Shown: positions 1 to 12,959 of the stretch, piece after piece
Position numbering within the stretch: position 1 is the stretch's first letter
How the letters are laid out: each line of letters begins with the position of its first letter
DNA from: Bactericera cockerelli
Lineage: Eukaryota > Arthropoda > Insecta > Hemiptera > Triozidae
Reading direction: 5' to 3'
DNA length: 64,000 nucleotides
Assembly (NCBI GenBank): GCA_024516035.1
Contig: CM044963.1
Coordinates: forward strand, 25,315,935 to 25,379,934
Position numbers and translations under genes: made by a program
The notes under the pieces: generated by a model
Databases searched by the model: none
What the model was told of the DNA's origin: nothing
Seen by the model: the letters and a program-made list of their open reading frames with translations, nothing else

Positions 1-960
1 GCTGGTGCGAAGTTGATGAAAAATGGGACCATCTACAGAACGTCTCCATTATATTAGTACAAAATTTCATTGAAATCCTTTCAGTAGTTTACGAGATTTG
101 CGCGTTACAAGGAATATTTTTAACAGACCGACAGACAGACACAAAACCAAAGTTGCTCAGGAGGTTCAAAAATATGAAATCGGACCAAAAAATATTTTTT
201 TTTACAAAAACAAACACAATACTTCCAATTGCTAATATTAGAAATTTCTCGGAAGTAATATTGATTATGGTAGGGTCTAGTTTTGCGGAGGCATAAGTAA
301 TATATAAGGCTCAAATGGGGCTTCTTCATATTTTTAGACGTATTTTTTTATTTTATGAACTTTATAACATCTCAGTATCTAGGAAGACTTTTGGCTTTCA
401 TGTTAGGTCCTTGGTTAGGGCAAGCTGCTTTATCACATACTTATTTTCAGCCGTTCCCAAATAACACAACACTATAGTATGTTTGTACAACATTGCGAAC
501 ATTAAGGTACCTATGTGTGAAAACAAAGATTTTTTCATGGTCCGTTGACAAAATAACCAATCAATCTTTAATGATCTCAAAAAAAAAATTCAGGATAAAA
601 CTTGAGCTTCTTCCCGTTATTTGTTGGTAAACAATTGAAGTATGAACATTGAACATCCTTCCAAAATCAACTTGGGAAATACGGAGTATAGGTGCAAGGA
701 CCTAGTGGACACATTTTGGGAAACACTTTGTGACGTCACAACGGACCTAACAGAGGACCAAAGTTCCAGAAGAGATCTAGTAGGTATATGAAGATAGAAC
801 ACTATATGAAAATATATGGGACACGTTACTTATTGCGTCATGGATGGTTATAACTGCTTATTTGTCCCATATCAGAACCCCCGTCGTTACAGCAACAAAT
901 TTGTATCTTGGAGTTCGGTGGTTCGAATCTCAGGTATTGGAAATTGCAGTAAGGCGAGTC
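1..960. other. AT-rich stretch, nothing recognised
   Basis: No exon-like reading frame with sensible splice sites and no repeat that I can match elsewhere in the window. Short open frames here are AT-driven and look non-coding. Confidence 0.4.
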
Positions 961-984
961 TATCTAAACTTTTAAAAGAGAGTT

Positions 985-1200
985 TCACTGACTGACTGAC
1001 TCACTCACTCGCTCACTGATTCATCACTGTTTCTCCGAACTGGTAAGTCCTAGGAAGCTGAAATTTGGTAAGTAGCTTTGTCTTATAGTCTAGATGTGCA
1101 ATAAGACGGGATTTTTTGAAATTCCCACTACAACACCTGCCATTGGCGAAAAAGGATTTTTTGCTTTCACGGCCATGACTCGCCCCGCAAAGCGGGCGAC
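985..1200 (-). repeat. interspersed repeat, family R (LINE 3'-end-like)
   Basis: This is the reverse complement of the block at 23,283-23,505. Both share the CCCGC(A/T)..GCGGG end, the 'aaaaaatcctttttcgcca' core and a tail of GACT/CACT short repeats. Such ends resemble the 3' termini of RTE-type non-LTR elements in insects; that assignment is inference. Confidence 0.6.
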
Positions 1201-1269
1201 AGACCGCCAGTAGAACATAATTATTACAATTTATTGTGACATCACTTTACTAGACTGCACCCGAGTTAC

Positions 1270-1375
1270 GGCTCGAGGCATGGCCCTATATTTATTTTTC
1301 CTAACCCTAATCTACACAATGAGGCATTGCCGTACGTTTCGGTCCTGCATTCGGTGCCACCGCTCCAGTGTTAGC
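1270..1375. repeat. interspersed repeat, second copy at 61,318-61,424
   Basis: The two blocks share 'ggcatggccctatattta', 'atgaggcattg' and 'ttcggcaccacc'-like segments in the same order. The family is unknown. From 1,376 to 1,864 I see only AT-rich sequence. Confidence 0.5.
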
Positions 1376-1864
1376 AACTTAGCAAGTTGAATAACCTTCT
1401 GGCTTCTTTGTTTTTGATTTACAGGGTAAAATTATTATAATGTATTATCTATGTTGTTTGGTTTTACAAACGAATAATTTTATAATATAGGACTTTCTAG
1501 TATTGTATGGTTGAGGAAACAAAGGGTAAGAATACAATGATAAAATTGTAAAAATACAATGTTATTATTACTTCAGATAATATCTGTGATTTGGCACGCG
1601 GAAGTATCGTGTTCGTTTTTAAAAATAGCTACCTGGGAATAAAAGAAAATCTCTCCGATTTCAATTGTTTAATCGTTTCAATACCTTCATAACTAATCAC
1701 CTAACTTAGGTAAAAATAAAAAATATAATAAATTATTAAAAAATGATACTCGGGGTTCAGGAAATTGTTTAAATTACGTCTAATTTTTAAATAGGTCGTA
1801 GGTACAATGTACATATTAAATTTAATATAGAAATCACACCATTTTTTTCTATGTAGGGTAAAGT

Positions 1865-2149
1865 GCTAAAACCACGTTAGTGGTTTAGCACTCGCTTGCC
1901 ATGCGGAAGGTCCAGTGTTCGAATCCCTGAGACGACAAAAAAAGTTGTAATCTAAATTTTGTTACAGTTGTTTTGTATACCTTCCGGTGCACTCGTGTTG
2001 ACCCAGCACCTAAATGGGAAGTATTGTGTCACTTCTCGCCCATCTGGTATGGGCAAGCTACAACACAGACCACACGTGTCTAGAGTAGCTCCTGTTTCAT
2101 GGCTACAAAATAAAAGGCTATGAAACACTCATGTTTAAAAAAAAAAAAT
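1865..2149 (+). mobile_element. SINE, tRNA-headed family A
   Basis: A tRNA-like head, with box A eroded and a box-B-like 'gttcgaatccc', is followed by the family A body ('taccttccggtgc', 'gacccagcacctaa', 'tgtcacttctcgccc') and a poly(A) tail at about 2,137-2,148. The anticodon-loop position reads TTGCCAT, as in a Gly-GCC tRNA. This copy has internal deletions. Confidence 0.75.
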
Positions 2150-3060
2150 AGATTTGATTTTTATTTAATACCTTTTACGATAGGTTTCAAAATCAACCTT
2201 TTTTAAAGGACGTTATAGCAAGGCAACAAGTACTCCTTGTGCTACCCATCTGGTGATGTTTCTAAAAAGAAATGCATGTGTCTAATATAAATATGCATAT
2301 TTTGGCTACAAGAGGCTTCCATAGGTAGGTACAGATGTTTTTTAAAATCTAAATAATAATAATTTTTGTAAGTGATTATGTAGGTAGGTATTTAAATAAA
2401 TACTATAAAAAAACCTGCTAACAGATGATGTATAGGTAATTATTTCACACTAACTTTTAACACGTGAGTTGGTTACTTGCCGATGTAATTATTCAATAGT
2501 AACTTTTAAACACGTTACACCACTTGACTGGAGCTGTAAAAAAGTTATTCATAATCCTCCATCATCATTAATTATTTGGCATAGCTTAGAGAGGTACCCA
2601 CAGAGCAATGGAGATGTATGAATGCCCTCGGTCAAGTCAAATAAACCAGTAACACGTTAAACACGTTGACCGTGGTGAAGGATTGAGTGGGTGACCACAA
2701 ACCGCTTGGGATCAAGGGTCAAGTCAAATTTATTTTTTTCATATTGGCAGATTTCAGGGTTAATTCCTTTAGCTTCGTTAATTCCTTTAGCTTCATTTTA
2801 GGAAGATTGTGCGTTTATGAGGTAATTAGTTATATTGGTTGAGTTTGATTTTTTTTTAATGCCACATATATATTTAGATACCTGCAGTTGTACCTATGCC
2901 ATTTATGTATGTACCTACCTACTCTTTCCTAGCTTTTTTGCAATCCCAAACTTTGCTCTTTCCTTGATCCGAAATATATAAATTTGAGAGGTAGTTTATG
3001 TACACCTATACATTGTAAAGTAAATTTTCCAGTGTAATTTTACAGAGAATGTGTTTTGTG
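2150..3060. other. AT-rich stretch, nothing recognised
   Basis: No supportable gene or known repeat. Only short A/T runs and small local duplications such as 'taattcctttagcttc' at 2,760-2,795. Confidence 0.4.
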
Positions 3061-3070
3061 TATGTGTGTG

Positions 3071-3139
<69 letters not shown>
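3061..3139. repeat. (GT)n(GA)n microsatellite
   Basis: An uninterrupted run of GT dinucleotides passes directly into GA dinucleotides. It is a simple sequence repeat with no coding meaning. Confidence 0.95.
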
Positions 3140-3143
<4 letters not shown>

Positions 3144-3710
3144 CACCTCTCTCATGTAAATTCTAAAAGGTGTGTTAGCTGGCTGGGATCGATATAATGC
3201 ATGGAAAAAAATACAAAATTCTCTCATATCTGGGTGTGTATGAACGATTTCAAATTTAAAATATTCATAAGTTCATGATTTCATATTATTAAAAAAAGAA
3301 AAGAAAAAATTGATGATAGCTTTTACGACAAAATCCTTGTGGAGATAATTTGACATGGAAGAAATATTCCAGGTAATTTGGTATTTCTTCCACAGATACA
3401 CAAAAAATGTACTGAAACAATGTTTAAACCTACAAAATTATGTATGTTCTGTGGCTAGATGGTCTGCAGCATTGAATTGAATTATCATAAATCTACACAG
3501 ATTCCTAGATATGTTACACCTTAACCTGCCTGAGGACAGATAGATAATCTCTTAACCCTTCTGTGAATCAAAATTTATACTTCACGTTTTTTTACATGAA
3601 AGGTCAGTCGATTTGAGGGTCTTACTCTGAATTTGCTGGCAACTGAAAAACCAGATACACACCAAAATTAACCTCACCCAGCTTACGTTGTAATGGTTGC
3701 ATCATAAGAG

Positions 3711-4097
3711 CGCGCGATTAGCTCAGTGGTTAAGCACTCGCTTGTAATGCGGAAGGTCCCGGGTTCGAAACCCCGTGCCGACAAAAATTTGTTTTCTTAA
3801 TTCTGTTACAATTGTTTGTAAGGGATACCTTCCGGTGCGCTTGTGTTGACCCAGCACCTAATTGGGAAGTATTGTGTCACTTCTCGCCCATCAGAGGGGA
3901 GGCATACTACGGGATAGGCAGGCTACAACACAGACCACAAGCGTCTACAGTAGCTCCTGTTTTATAATAATAACAATAGTAGAAAATCTTATAAGGGCAA
4001 AATTTTATAAGTAAAGCTATTAAGCCCAGAACTACGAAACTCATGGCTACGAAATAAAAACGGCTGTGAAACACTCATCTTTAAAAAAAAAAAAAAA
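3711..4097 (+). mobile_element. SINE family A, near full length
   Basis: The tRNA-like head keeps box A ('tagctcagtggttaagc') and box B ('ggttcgaaacc'). The body matches the other A copies and ends in AAATAAA-like sequence and poly(A) to 4,097. About 390 bp with a short internal insertion near 3,965-4,040. This copy has TTGTAAT in the anticodon loop where others have TTGCCAT. Confidence 0.85.
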
Positions 4098-4689
4098 TGT
4101 TTGTCTAGCCTTACAAAGCAGATAACTTCGTGTGTTGTTGTAGTACCTGTTAAAGGAACCAGGGCATATTGTTGATGGTCCTGATCCTACAATCCGGTGA
4201 AGTCGACAGTGAAGAAAGAGGATTACAAATCAAAGGTCAAAAGAATTTATGTGAGCTTAAATCCTTTTTATGAACAAACCAGATCCAGACAACATTGTCT
4301 TGGCACCTTTTGTGTAAAGGATTAAGTGGCAGAGAATGCCTAAGGCATTAACTTCGCCCCAGATTGCAAGACAATTGTTAATAAAAGATATTAATGTTCT
4401 ATTTTTTTTTGTACATATTTTTAAGTACTTTTTTTATTTCATTTTTATAAGTTTATTGTTGATTGGTTTGTAGAAAAAAATAAAGTTTAAATAAATAAGG
4501 ATTGAGTTCTGTGTACAAGGTCTGTAAAGGTCAATCAATGTACGAAATAGCATTTAGTAGGTATCTAACATCAAGTATCTTGGAGCAAAGTACACTATCG
4601 GGTCTTTTTATACGTACCTACTTTCTTAGAAATCCACTGTAAAGGATTTTCTTTTAAAAACCAAGTTAAGTTCTAGTTATAATAAAATA

Positions 4690-4907
4690 ATAATACCTAA
4701 ATAATAACACTCTAGTGGAAGGTAACCACCAGGCGAGGTTAATGCTCAAAGCATTTTTTCTAACCCTCAGAGTCTTATTATTATGTGGTCACATTATAAT
4801 AGATTTATTGTGTGTTATAACAATTTTACTCACACCCACCTTGCTAATTTTTGGTCACCGACCTCCAGATTAAAAGTTTGCCGCCTTATAGATCAAGCTA
4901 ATGAGGG
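4690..4907 (-). mobile_element. SINE D fragment joined to SINE B fragment
   Basis: 4,690-4,795 matches the tail of family D on the - strand ('accaccaggcgaggttaat'). 4,797-4,907 matches the head of family B on the - strand, including the inverted box B and 'gccgccttat'. Both are truncated. From 4,908 to 5,772 I see nothing else beyond AT-rich DNA. Confidence 0.6.
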
Positions 4908-5772
4908 TGATATTTTTTTTTCAAACCCATTGCCTATTCGGAGAAATTACGGAGGAAAAATAAAAGAAGAAGCAAAAGGTATTTCAAATGTGTTCAGATA
5001 ACCTGCGAGCTAGCTTGAGAGCCGTCTAACTACCTGTCTTGCGCTGAAAGTCTAAATAAAATAAATAACTAGGATTTTGGCCCAGAAAAAACGTCTGACC
5101 TTTATGGATCTAAAACCTGGTTACCTTTCCCCGTAATATGGCAATTCTACAGGTACCTACCCGTAGCATTTTCAATTAAATTCTACCATCTTCACTACAT
5201 ATATTTACATCCAGCTTGTATTATAAGCTGTAAGGTTTTCATTGTTTCTTATATTTATGTATCCAGCTACGATAAATTATATATTGATAGGTACCTACCT
5301 ATGATAGATTTACTATAGATATATATTTCTAATAATTAAGTACCTATTGTTCTTCGCGTGCTGGGAGAATGGTGGCTCGATGAAAACAAGGTCAAATACT
5401 ATCATGAGCTCATCCTTCTGAAGACAAAATTACCTGCTACTCACTACAAAGTCTAAGGATGCAGGACTTTGAATTGACCTCGGAACACTAACATTTACTA
5501 TCTAAAAGCAGGTAGGTCCACCAACTAACTAAAGAGAGAAGAAATCAGTAAAAAATTATTGAATAAGTGAACTCATCAAAATCTGTAAACAGGTATTTCC
5601 TGAGTGCTGTTTACTTTGCACAAAGATTTCAATTAGAATTTCTAATGCTAGATACTAGTCTACTATGTCAAATCTCCTGTTCTAATGTGAGTTTTTTTCT
5701 ACAAAGGATTTCATCGTGAAATTCTGAAGAATAAACAACAACTGAAATCCTTATAATGAAGTCTTCTTCCGA

Positions 5773-5930
5773 TAGAGCTCAGTAGCTTCATCGATAAGGC
5801 GGCGGACTTGCAATCTGAAGGTCGGTGATTCAAGTCCCGGCTTCAGCGTAGATTTATTAAAGCGAGTTTGAGTAGTTGTGATATCACGAAAGTGATTGAC
5901 ACAAATATGATAACTTTTTTTTAACTCTTT
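5773..5930 (+). mobile_element. SINE family B
   Basis: tRNA-like head ('agctcagtagcttcatcga', box B 'ggttcaagtccc'-like), then the conserved body 'gcgagtttgagtagttgtg', 'atatcacgaaagtgatt' and a T-rich 3' end after 'atgataact'. Roughly 155 bp, the standard length of this family here. Confidence 0.85.
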
Positions 5931-6094
5931 TGATAGAGCCATTAAAAAAATTGGTGCAAGTGATGCATTATAGTTATTCATAATGTACACAGTGGTTAGT
6001 AAACTAATGTAGTAAGTACCTGTCTACCTACTAGCTACTAGTAGCAAAGTAAACTTTAGCTACTGGTACTATAAAATCTATCGCTAGTATGATA

Positions 6095-6307
6095 ATAATA
6101 ATACTCTTTAGTGGTAGGTAACCACCAGGCGAGGTTAATGCTCAAAGCATTTTCTACCACCTAACCCTCAGAGTCCTATTATTATGTGGTCACAAACTCA
6201 AATGAATGAGGAAAAATTCGTGCACTGGGTGGGATTCGAACCAACGGATCTCTATACGCTACCTGGATTACCAGACTAGCGCGTTAACCACTTGACTATA
6301 CCAGTGC
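6095..6307 (-). mobile_element. SINE family D
   Basis: Reverse complement of the copy at 45,222-45,432. The head is tRNA-like (box B 'ggttcgaatccc' inverted as 'gggattcgaacc'). The body contains 'ctctgagggttaggtggta' and the tail ends in ATT repeats. A further weak tRNA-like piece lies at about 6,345-6,470. Confidence 0.85.
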
Positions 6308-6479
6308 GATAGTATAATGTTTCAGCCATGCTATTCTACATAGTAACGGAAATTTTCTGTTCGAAAATTCCTCCGCGGACAGGATTTGAACCCAGAACCT
6401 GCGGGACAAGAGGCAGAGCTAATCTTTATCTGCTGGTACCCTTCCGACCAACCAACCCGTGCATAACGATGGCTGCATA

Positions 6480-7229
6480 ATCGGAGAATATTTCTCTCCC
6501 TTGAACTTCTGAACCTTCATACATAAGTCATTCCGTAGTATTTCTACTAAGTCTACCACGTTATAGCACTTTGGCTTATATACCTACCTAATTAATTTAT
6601 TGTACTTAATTTATAATCCTTCAATCTTTCTAAACTGATTTATTGTAATACTCACATTCATGTAAAATGAATAAATAGGTGCACTGCATAACTAATTACC
6701 AAGTACCTACATACATATTGAGTAGGTATAAGTAGGTATCAGCTTACAATTAATTTATAGCTTTTTTACTTCAAGGTATATGGTAGGTCATTAACTTTAT
6801 GCATACTAAATGTTAGTACCTTAGTATGAAACTACATAGTAAGTTATAAATAATGGGTATTATGTAGGAATAGGGTACTATATATTATGTAGGAATAGGG
6901 TAGGGTAGGTACTACTAAACTTGACTGGGAGTCATTAGTTTTTGCATTATCCAGCTGTAATCTATACTCTTCATGTAAATCTATATTATGCATAAATGTA
7001 CAATGTACATACTATTTGTACCTAAAAGCTAGTTACTTGCTGCATAAAGTTATTTACTAACCACTATTATTATTATTATCTAAGTATGAAAATTGTAGTA
7101 AACGAGTCTAACTTTCGGGACAAGTGGAATTCCAGTTGACTTTATTCACCTGGATATGTCCACCTTAAATCCAGCCTGGAGATCACCTTCCGTGCTGTCT
7201 GGGTTACAAGACAGTTAAGACCATCATCT
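6480..7229. other. AT-rich stretch with a short direct repeat
   Basis: The only structure seen is a local direct repeat of 'attatgtaggaataggg' at about 6,858-6,900. No gene. Confidence 0.4.
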
Positions 7230-7237
7230 GTGAAAGT

Positions 7238-8470
7238 TAGTGATGGACAAAAAAATCGCACCGCGGTGAAAAGTCGCGGTGAAAAATCGCACCGCGCTTG
7301 CGGTGCGGTGCGAATCGAGGGAAAAAAATCGCACCGCGCCTGCGGTGCGCGGTTTTCATAATTGAGAATTTTAATCGCACCGCGCGGTTGCGGTTTTTGA
7401 TTTTCCACCGCATCGCATGCGGTGCGGTGCGATTTTCACCGCGCACCGCACTAAAAGATATGAACATGTATTTTTGAGTTCAAAATTTATTATGTCCCAA
7501 AAAAGTAGTTTTTTTGTTGTTGGGAATTTCAAATTCACCACAAGTTCTCCCCCAAAAATCGTTGAGAATTTTGTAAGTAAAAAAAACATATATTTGTAAC
7601 TCTAATATTCTTCGAGTTATTCGAATATATGGTTTGATTTGACTCACCCTGTATATCATTACTTGTGTTTTTTGTGCTTTTACTCATAAACCGTTTGATT
7701 TTGATGAATTTGACAAATAAATACATCCTAGAATCTATATTCTAAACTAGACTATGAATGTGGAGAAAAAAACCGGAGAATCATGTGCCAATAGAACCAC
7801 TTTTGGAAATTTTAGGATGTTTTAGTATATGCTTTCAGAGAACCCTTCTACATTACTATTTTTTTTTTTTTGGGGGGGGGGCTTTCTTTGTTTTCTGTGA
7901 TTGCAAGTTCTTTTTATCTGTGTTATTTTTTTGTTTTATTTTTGCCCAATAAACCATTGAGAGGGTACAAGCAGAGACCATTATAAAATTACCAAAATAT
8001 GTACTAGTTGTTACTTATTTTTTAAACTTGTTGAAATATATGTAGGTACCTATTTTGTATTTGCTAAAAAAATATTGGATGGCTATAAGCCGTATAAGGG
8101 AAGTTTCTTCACCGTTAGGCCAGAGTCCACTCAGGAAGTGATGAAAAATTTGTCCATAAAAGGCTGTTTTTTAACGGCTGTTATGTTGAAAAGTAAAGTA
8201 ATATTCCTATTAGATTTTGTTTTTTCTTATAGATATTATCTAACCTTAGAGAGGTAAATAGTATCAATATTATTTAATTTTACACCGCGGTGCATGCGGT
8301 GATCACCGCGCGGTGTGCGGTGCGGTGCGATTAAAAATTATTGCGGTTGCGATTTTAGACTGCCACCATTTCGGTGCGGTGCGATTTCTCATCTTTAATC
8401 GCACCGCAGTTTGCGGTGCGTTGCGAATCAAAGCCAAAAATCGCACCGCACCGCACCGCGTCCATCACTA
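7238..8470. mobile_element. non-autonomous hAT transposon with CG-rich subterminal repeats
   Basis: Terminal inverted repeats TAGTGATGGAC / GTCCATCACTA are flanked by the 8-bp direct repeat GTGAAAGT (7,230-7,237 and 8,471-8,478), the target-duplication length of hAT elements. Inside each end, about 200 bp is filled with copies of GCGGTGCG/CGCACCGC in both orientations, strongly palindromic and far richer in CG than the surroundings. The middle is AT-rich and has no transposase-sized frame, so movement would depend on a transposase in trans. Family assignment rests on TSD length and terminal sequence only. Confidence 0.88.
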
Positions 8471-9300
8471 GTGAAAGTACCTCATTCCTTTGCTTGTTCG
8501 TACAAATAGCTACTGAGTTTTCCTCAGATGCTGGTATGAGTGAGCCGCCTAATATCCAAAACACCGAGCCGAAAAAACTTCGACTCTGCAGGGATCCGAA
8601 CCCAGGTCTCCTGCTCGCACAAGGTAACCACTATAATGAGATGGTCATCAATTTACAGGTACTAGCCATAACGCGGTACTTTGTCGTTGTAAAGTCCGAG
8701 CTTAATGTTCCATTAGAAATCAGCACTTGATACATGATGGGACTCGAACAAGCGATTTTTATCATTTTAACTACACTCAGGTTGCTAAGAGTATACTCGT
8801 AGATAGAGAAATATAAATGTAGATATATTGCATGCCGGATTCCATGGCTATCGTGAAAATGTTAGCTTTAGATATATCATGATCTACGAGGAATTTTAGC
8901 ATAGAGTATCATATTATTGATACATAACACCCATCTAGAACATAATGTTGTATTGTGATTGACTTGTACCTACTTACTTGTGACATATAAATCACAATAA
9001 TTCCATGTATCACAACTTGTAACATCAACATGAATAACAACTTGATAGTGAGAATTGCAGCAATAACAAAAGTGCTGACTGCCCATTGTTTTGGTTTCAT
9101 TATTTCTGAGATGTGAAATCCGATTGCAAGCGATGGCAAGTTATACGGAACAGAGCTTACACAGTACACACGTCTTATACAGGACCAGGACATATATGTA
9201 CAGGGTGCATGTTCAGAGAAGTATTTTTGACAAGTGTTTAGAATTGTAGACTCCATCATAAACACTATCATGCAAGAGACCCTGATTTTCAAGTCAGCTT

Positions 9301-9506
9301 GCCAGCGTCGATGGCGCGTTGAATACACCGGTTCTTGTAAGACCAAGTGAAGACTTCGTGATGCTGGCATTCCGATCAAACCCAGGTTGGATGAGGTTAA
9401 TGTGGGTAGTAGATTTGTGAGTTTCCTGCGAATGGAGGGTAACATCCCCGTTTTGATATGACCATGCAGTTGAAAGCGACGTAAACCCCAGCCAAAAAAA
9501 ATATTC
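9301..9506 (+). mobile_element. SINE derived from 5S rRNA (family G), internally deleted
   Basis: It begins GCCAGCGTCGATGGC and continues 'ttgaatacaccggttc', as the 5' half of 5S rRNA. It then jumps to the family body ('gcgaatggagggtaa', 'gcagttgaaagcgacgt') and ends in A-rich sequence. Much of the 5S internal promoter region is deleted compared with the copy at 34,940-35,203. Confidence 0.75.
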
Positions 9507-9509
9507 CTC

Positions 9510-10172
9510 ACAAATGTGTATCACAAGTTGTAAAATGTAAACCAAAAAAATTTTTGCTACCACAAAAAGTTGAATCGCCTGTCGAACTTAAATATCGGAT
9601 TTTGTTTTATCAATGTTGATTATTAGTAGGTTTTACAAAGTTGTTGTTATAAATAGGTATATTAGATTGGATCATAGGTATAGATAGACATAGAATGTAA
9701 CTTTGTATTTTTTTTTTTTTTTTTGCCTATTTATGAAGGTGGCTCTCGGTCAGCAATAAAATAAAACTGTCCGTTGTGGTGATATATCTATTGGGAACCA
9801 GGTACCTGATACCTAGGTTCTGAAGATGTTCTTGGTGAATCGTGGTCTACCTGACCTTCTCAATGTTCATGTTTTGAATAAATTCTGAACACGTAAAAAC
9901 TGATGTTTTCTGAATAAATAAAATATCGGTGTTTTGTTGATTTACATCTGACTTGAACTTGAGCTCAGAATAAAAAAAAACTTGATTAAAAAGAATATTT
10001 TATACTCTCTTTATATTCTAAGGTTGAATTTGATTCTCACAGAAGATGGCTAAGAATGAAATAGCATAATACATAGGTACCCATTGAATGACTAAGGTTA
10101 AAAATAATAATAATAATTAATTCTGATTTTGTGACTAAAATATCCGCTGAAAATCAGGGTCAATATTAAAAA
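9510..10172. other. AT-rich stretch, nothing recognised
   Basis: Only a T run near 9,709-9,724 and small AT repeats. No gene. Confidence 0.4.
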
Positions 10173-10451
10173 AAGGAGTGTTTCACAGCCTTTTTTATTT
10201 CGTAGACATGAACCAGGAGCTAATGTAGAAGCTTGTGGTCTATGTTGTAGCTAGCCCATCCCGTAGTATGCCCCTTCTCTGATGAGCGAGAAGTGACACA
10301 ATACTTTCCATTTAGGTGCTGGTTCAACACGAGCACACCGGAAGGTAGATATCCCTTACAAACAATTGTAACCAAATTAAGAATACAATTTTTTGTCAGC
10401 TCAGGGGATCGATCCCGGGAGCTTCCGCATGGCAAGCGAGTGCTTAACGAA
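10173..10451 (-). mobile_element. SINE family A
   Basis: Inverted copy: 'gagtgtttcacagcc' (3' end) through 'cgagaagtgacacaatac' to the head with inverted box B 'gatcgatcccggg' and 'gcatggcaagcgagtgctta'. The head is slightly truncated. Confidence 0.8.
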
Positions 10452-11609
10452 ACGACACAACTGCAGTAAAAACAAATCACGTGTCATTTTCATAGTTCGT
10501 CACTACATAATATATCACGAGTGTGCGTGATGGCGTAGACTAACCGTGATGGACCGCGGGCCACAGAGAGAAGTTGCTTCACTTTTGTATCTGCCAGAAG
10601 AAATGCACCTCAAATAACCTCCTTGACCTCATTGAGAACCCCTAATTTTTCCAAAAAAATTAATCTTGTGCTATCTTTATAATATTGTAAAATTTTAAAT
10701 TATAATTAATTTTTTGTTTCTTCCTGCTTCTCTCAAATCGCTGATTAGATTTTACATTTGCCTGTTATCAGTGACAAGATAAGTCTGTTCATAGAAAAAA
10801 ATGGACTGAGAGGTAGACCATTTAACCTTTTTTTAAAATAATTAGATAATTCTCCTTTAGTGTTTCGTCCTTGGCTGATCATGGTGCAGACATATCAATC
10901 ACCCCTGAGGGTGTACAAGCACCCTTTTGAACTAGTAATGTTGGTAAGTGATCATGGTAGACGGTGACAATCTATTCACATACATTTCTCACCTCAATCA
11001 ATATTAATTGAGGAGAGCGAGCTATGAACCCAGTCTAAACAGATACAGCACAAGGTTGCTAAAAATGTACATACATCAGTTATTCATTTCCTTGTTTCTT
11101 TCTTCATCAAAATGTTCTAAAGAAAGAAGTGAAAAAATACAATAATATATATTATGACAAATCTTAAAATAGAAACAAGTTGACAAGATGAATAGAAACA
11201 TGTTGAATTTGCAAATTTCTTATGAAAATAACATTGTAAGTTTACATTAAAACCTGTTCTATTGAATCACATTTGCAGAATCTGTGGAAACCCCTGAAAT
11301 CGTCTTCTTTAATATAGTATTGTGTAGGTACCTATATCCATGCTAGAATCATTATGACCATTAAATAATTTTCTAGAAGTTCATTATAAACTGTTGGCAT
11401 AATGGGACTACCTGTCTTGTGCTGACAGTCTAAATAAAGCACTACTTATACACATAATAACTATGAGTCCAATCAGGGGAAGTTTAATTTTGATTGACAG
11501 AAATACTTAATGAAGTAGATATTTTAGTTGAAGTGTCAATCAGGGTATATGACATATTAAATTGAATACACCAGTTCTCATCCTATTTTGGAAGTTGGAA
11601 AACATCTAG
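10452..11609. other. no gene seen
   Basis: AT-rich DNA with no reading frame that looks like an exon and no repeat with a second copy in the window. Confidence 0.4.
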
Positions 11610-12335
11610 TGTAAAGCCCTGTCCCACCGTTGTTGAACGTGCATTTCAACATGTTGATCAACAATGTTTCCTGCAGTGTGGATGTGTTGATCAACATATT
11701 GACCAATAATTTGTTGAGTTGAACAGAACCCCATTCAGAGCAGTAAAGATCAAAGGAAATTTAGTTAACACTTAGACAACCGGCATGGTTTTTTGTGAAT
11801 TCTCTTGTGGGACCGGTGATAATACGGCTCTCCGACATTGTGTACCACCGGTGGTACACTCGGTCCATTCCGTTCAAACGTGCGTGTACCACCAGTGGTA
11901 CACCCGGTCGTCTAAGTGTTAAAGTAGATACACATTTTTTTTTCTACCAAAAAATTAAATTTGTTTTTACTAGATTAAATTAAATTTGAAGTAGTCACCA
12001 TGGCCCAGTGGGTTAGTGTGCTAGGCATTGCATGCATATTCACCTGGGTTCAACCCAAAGCGGGACAGGAATTTTTTTGCTCTGTACTTGGATATTCAGG
12101 GTCTACTCACAGGATATGCCTTGTGAGGAAAATTAAAATAAAATATAATAAATATTTTTTACTTAGAAAAGATCAATGCACCACACAGTCCACACACCAA
12201 CTTGAGATAACTAAAATATTTAATCAACAAAAAAGGGTCCACACTGAATATTCTGGTGGGGACGGTGCAATGTTGTTCAACATTTGTTGGACAGCATGTT
12301 GATCAACATATTCAACACCGGTGGGGATGCAGCTT
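11610..12335. mobile_element. probable MITE with imperfect TIRs, interrupted by a SINE
   Basis: The left end ('cccaccgttgttgaa', 'catgttgatcaacaatg') and the right end ('catgttgatcaacatattc', 'caacaccggtgggg') are imperfect inverted repeats rich in the palindrome TGTTGATCAACA. The interior holds two TGTACCACCGGTGGTACA-like palindromes at about 11,841-11,906 and a SINE E copy. No clear target duplication was found. Confidence 0.5.
12000..12140 (+). mobile_element. SINE family E, 5' part
   Basis: Diverged tRNA-like head ('ggcccagtgggttagtg', 'cctgggttcaaccc') followed by 'ttttgctctgtacttgg' and 'ggtctactcacaggata', as in the copies at 22,172 and 31,288. The 3' body is missing. Confidence 0.65.
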
Positions 12336-12959
12336 GATGAAGATATGGATTTATTGATGTTTTGGTTTCAAATACATTTTTGGTCATCTTGGTAATATTA
12401 TTATTAAACATTTTCCGTCAAACTTTATTTACAATACATGAAATATCAATAAAATAGAGAACAAAATATATACAAGAAAATAATAAAGTGTGATGAAGGG
12501 TGGTGATAATGCTTAGGGTGTCTGGTTGTGTGACATTATAATATAGGGAGATGTCTTGCTACCAGTGTCTTGCTAGAGACCCAAGTCCTCATGATGGTTG
12601 TTTGCTCACTTATACAATTTTGACTTTGGTCAACCAAAAACCAGCCTCAGCTGATAACCACACTTGCTGTTTTTACATGGACATAGAAATATGTGGTTCA
12701 GGACGAGCCAACTTTGAAATAAAGTTGGCTTGAAACTATCATTCCCCTCTTCAGCTGTAGCCAATCTGGCTACAGTTGAAGAGGGGAACAACAACATAAT
12801 ATCTAGGGTATTCTCCACTACACCACCCTTATAAATATATTTCAGGCTGGGTGATAATGTGATACATCAAAACGGATTTTTTTGTGATACATCAATTTTT
12901 TCCTTTGTCCTCTAAAATTCACACAAACAATCTATTATTTACTAAAAATATGTTATGGT

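Noticed and set aside
8909..9511. A 200-codon frame on the - strand
   Set aside because: More than half of it is the antisense of a 5S-derived SINE; no family resemblance and no exon structure.
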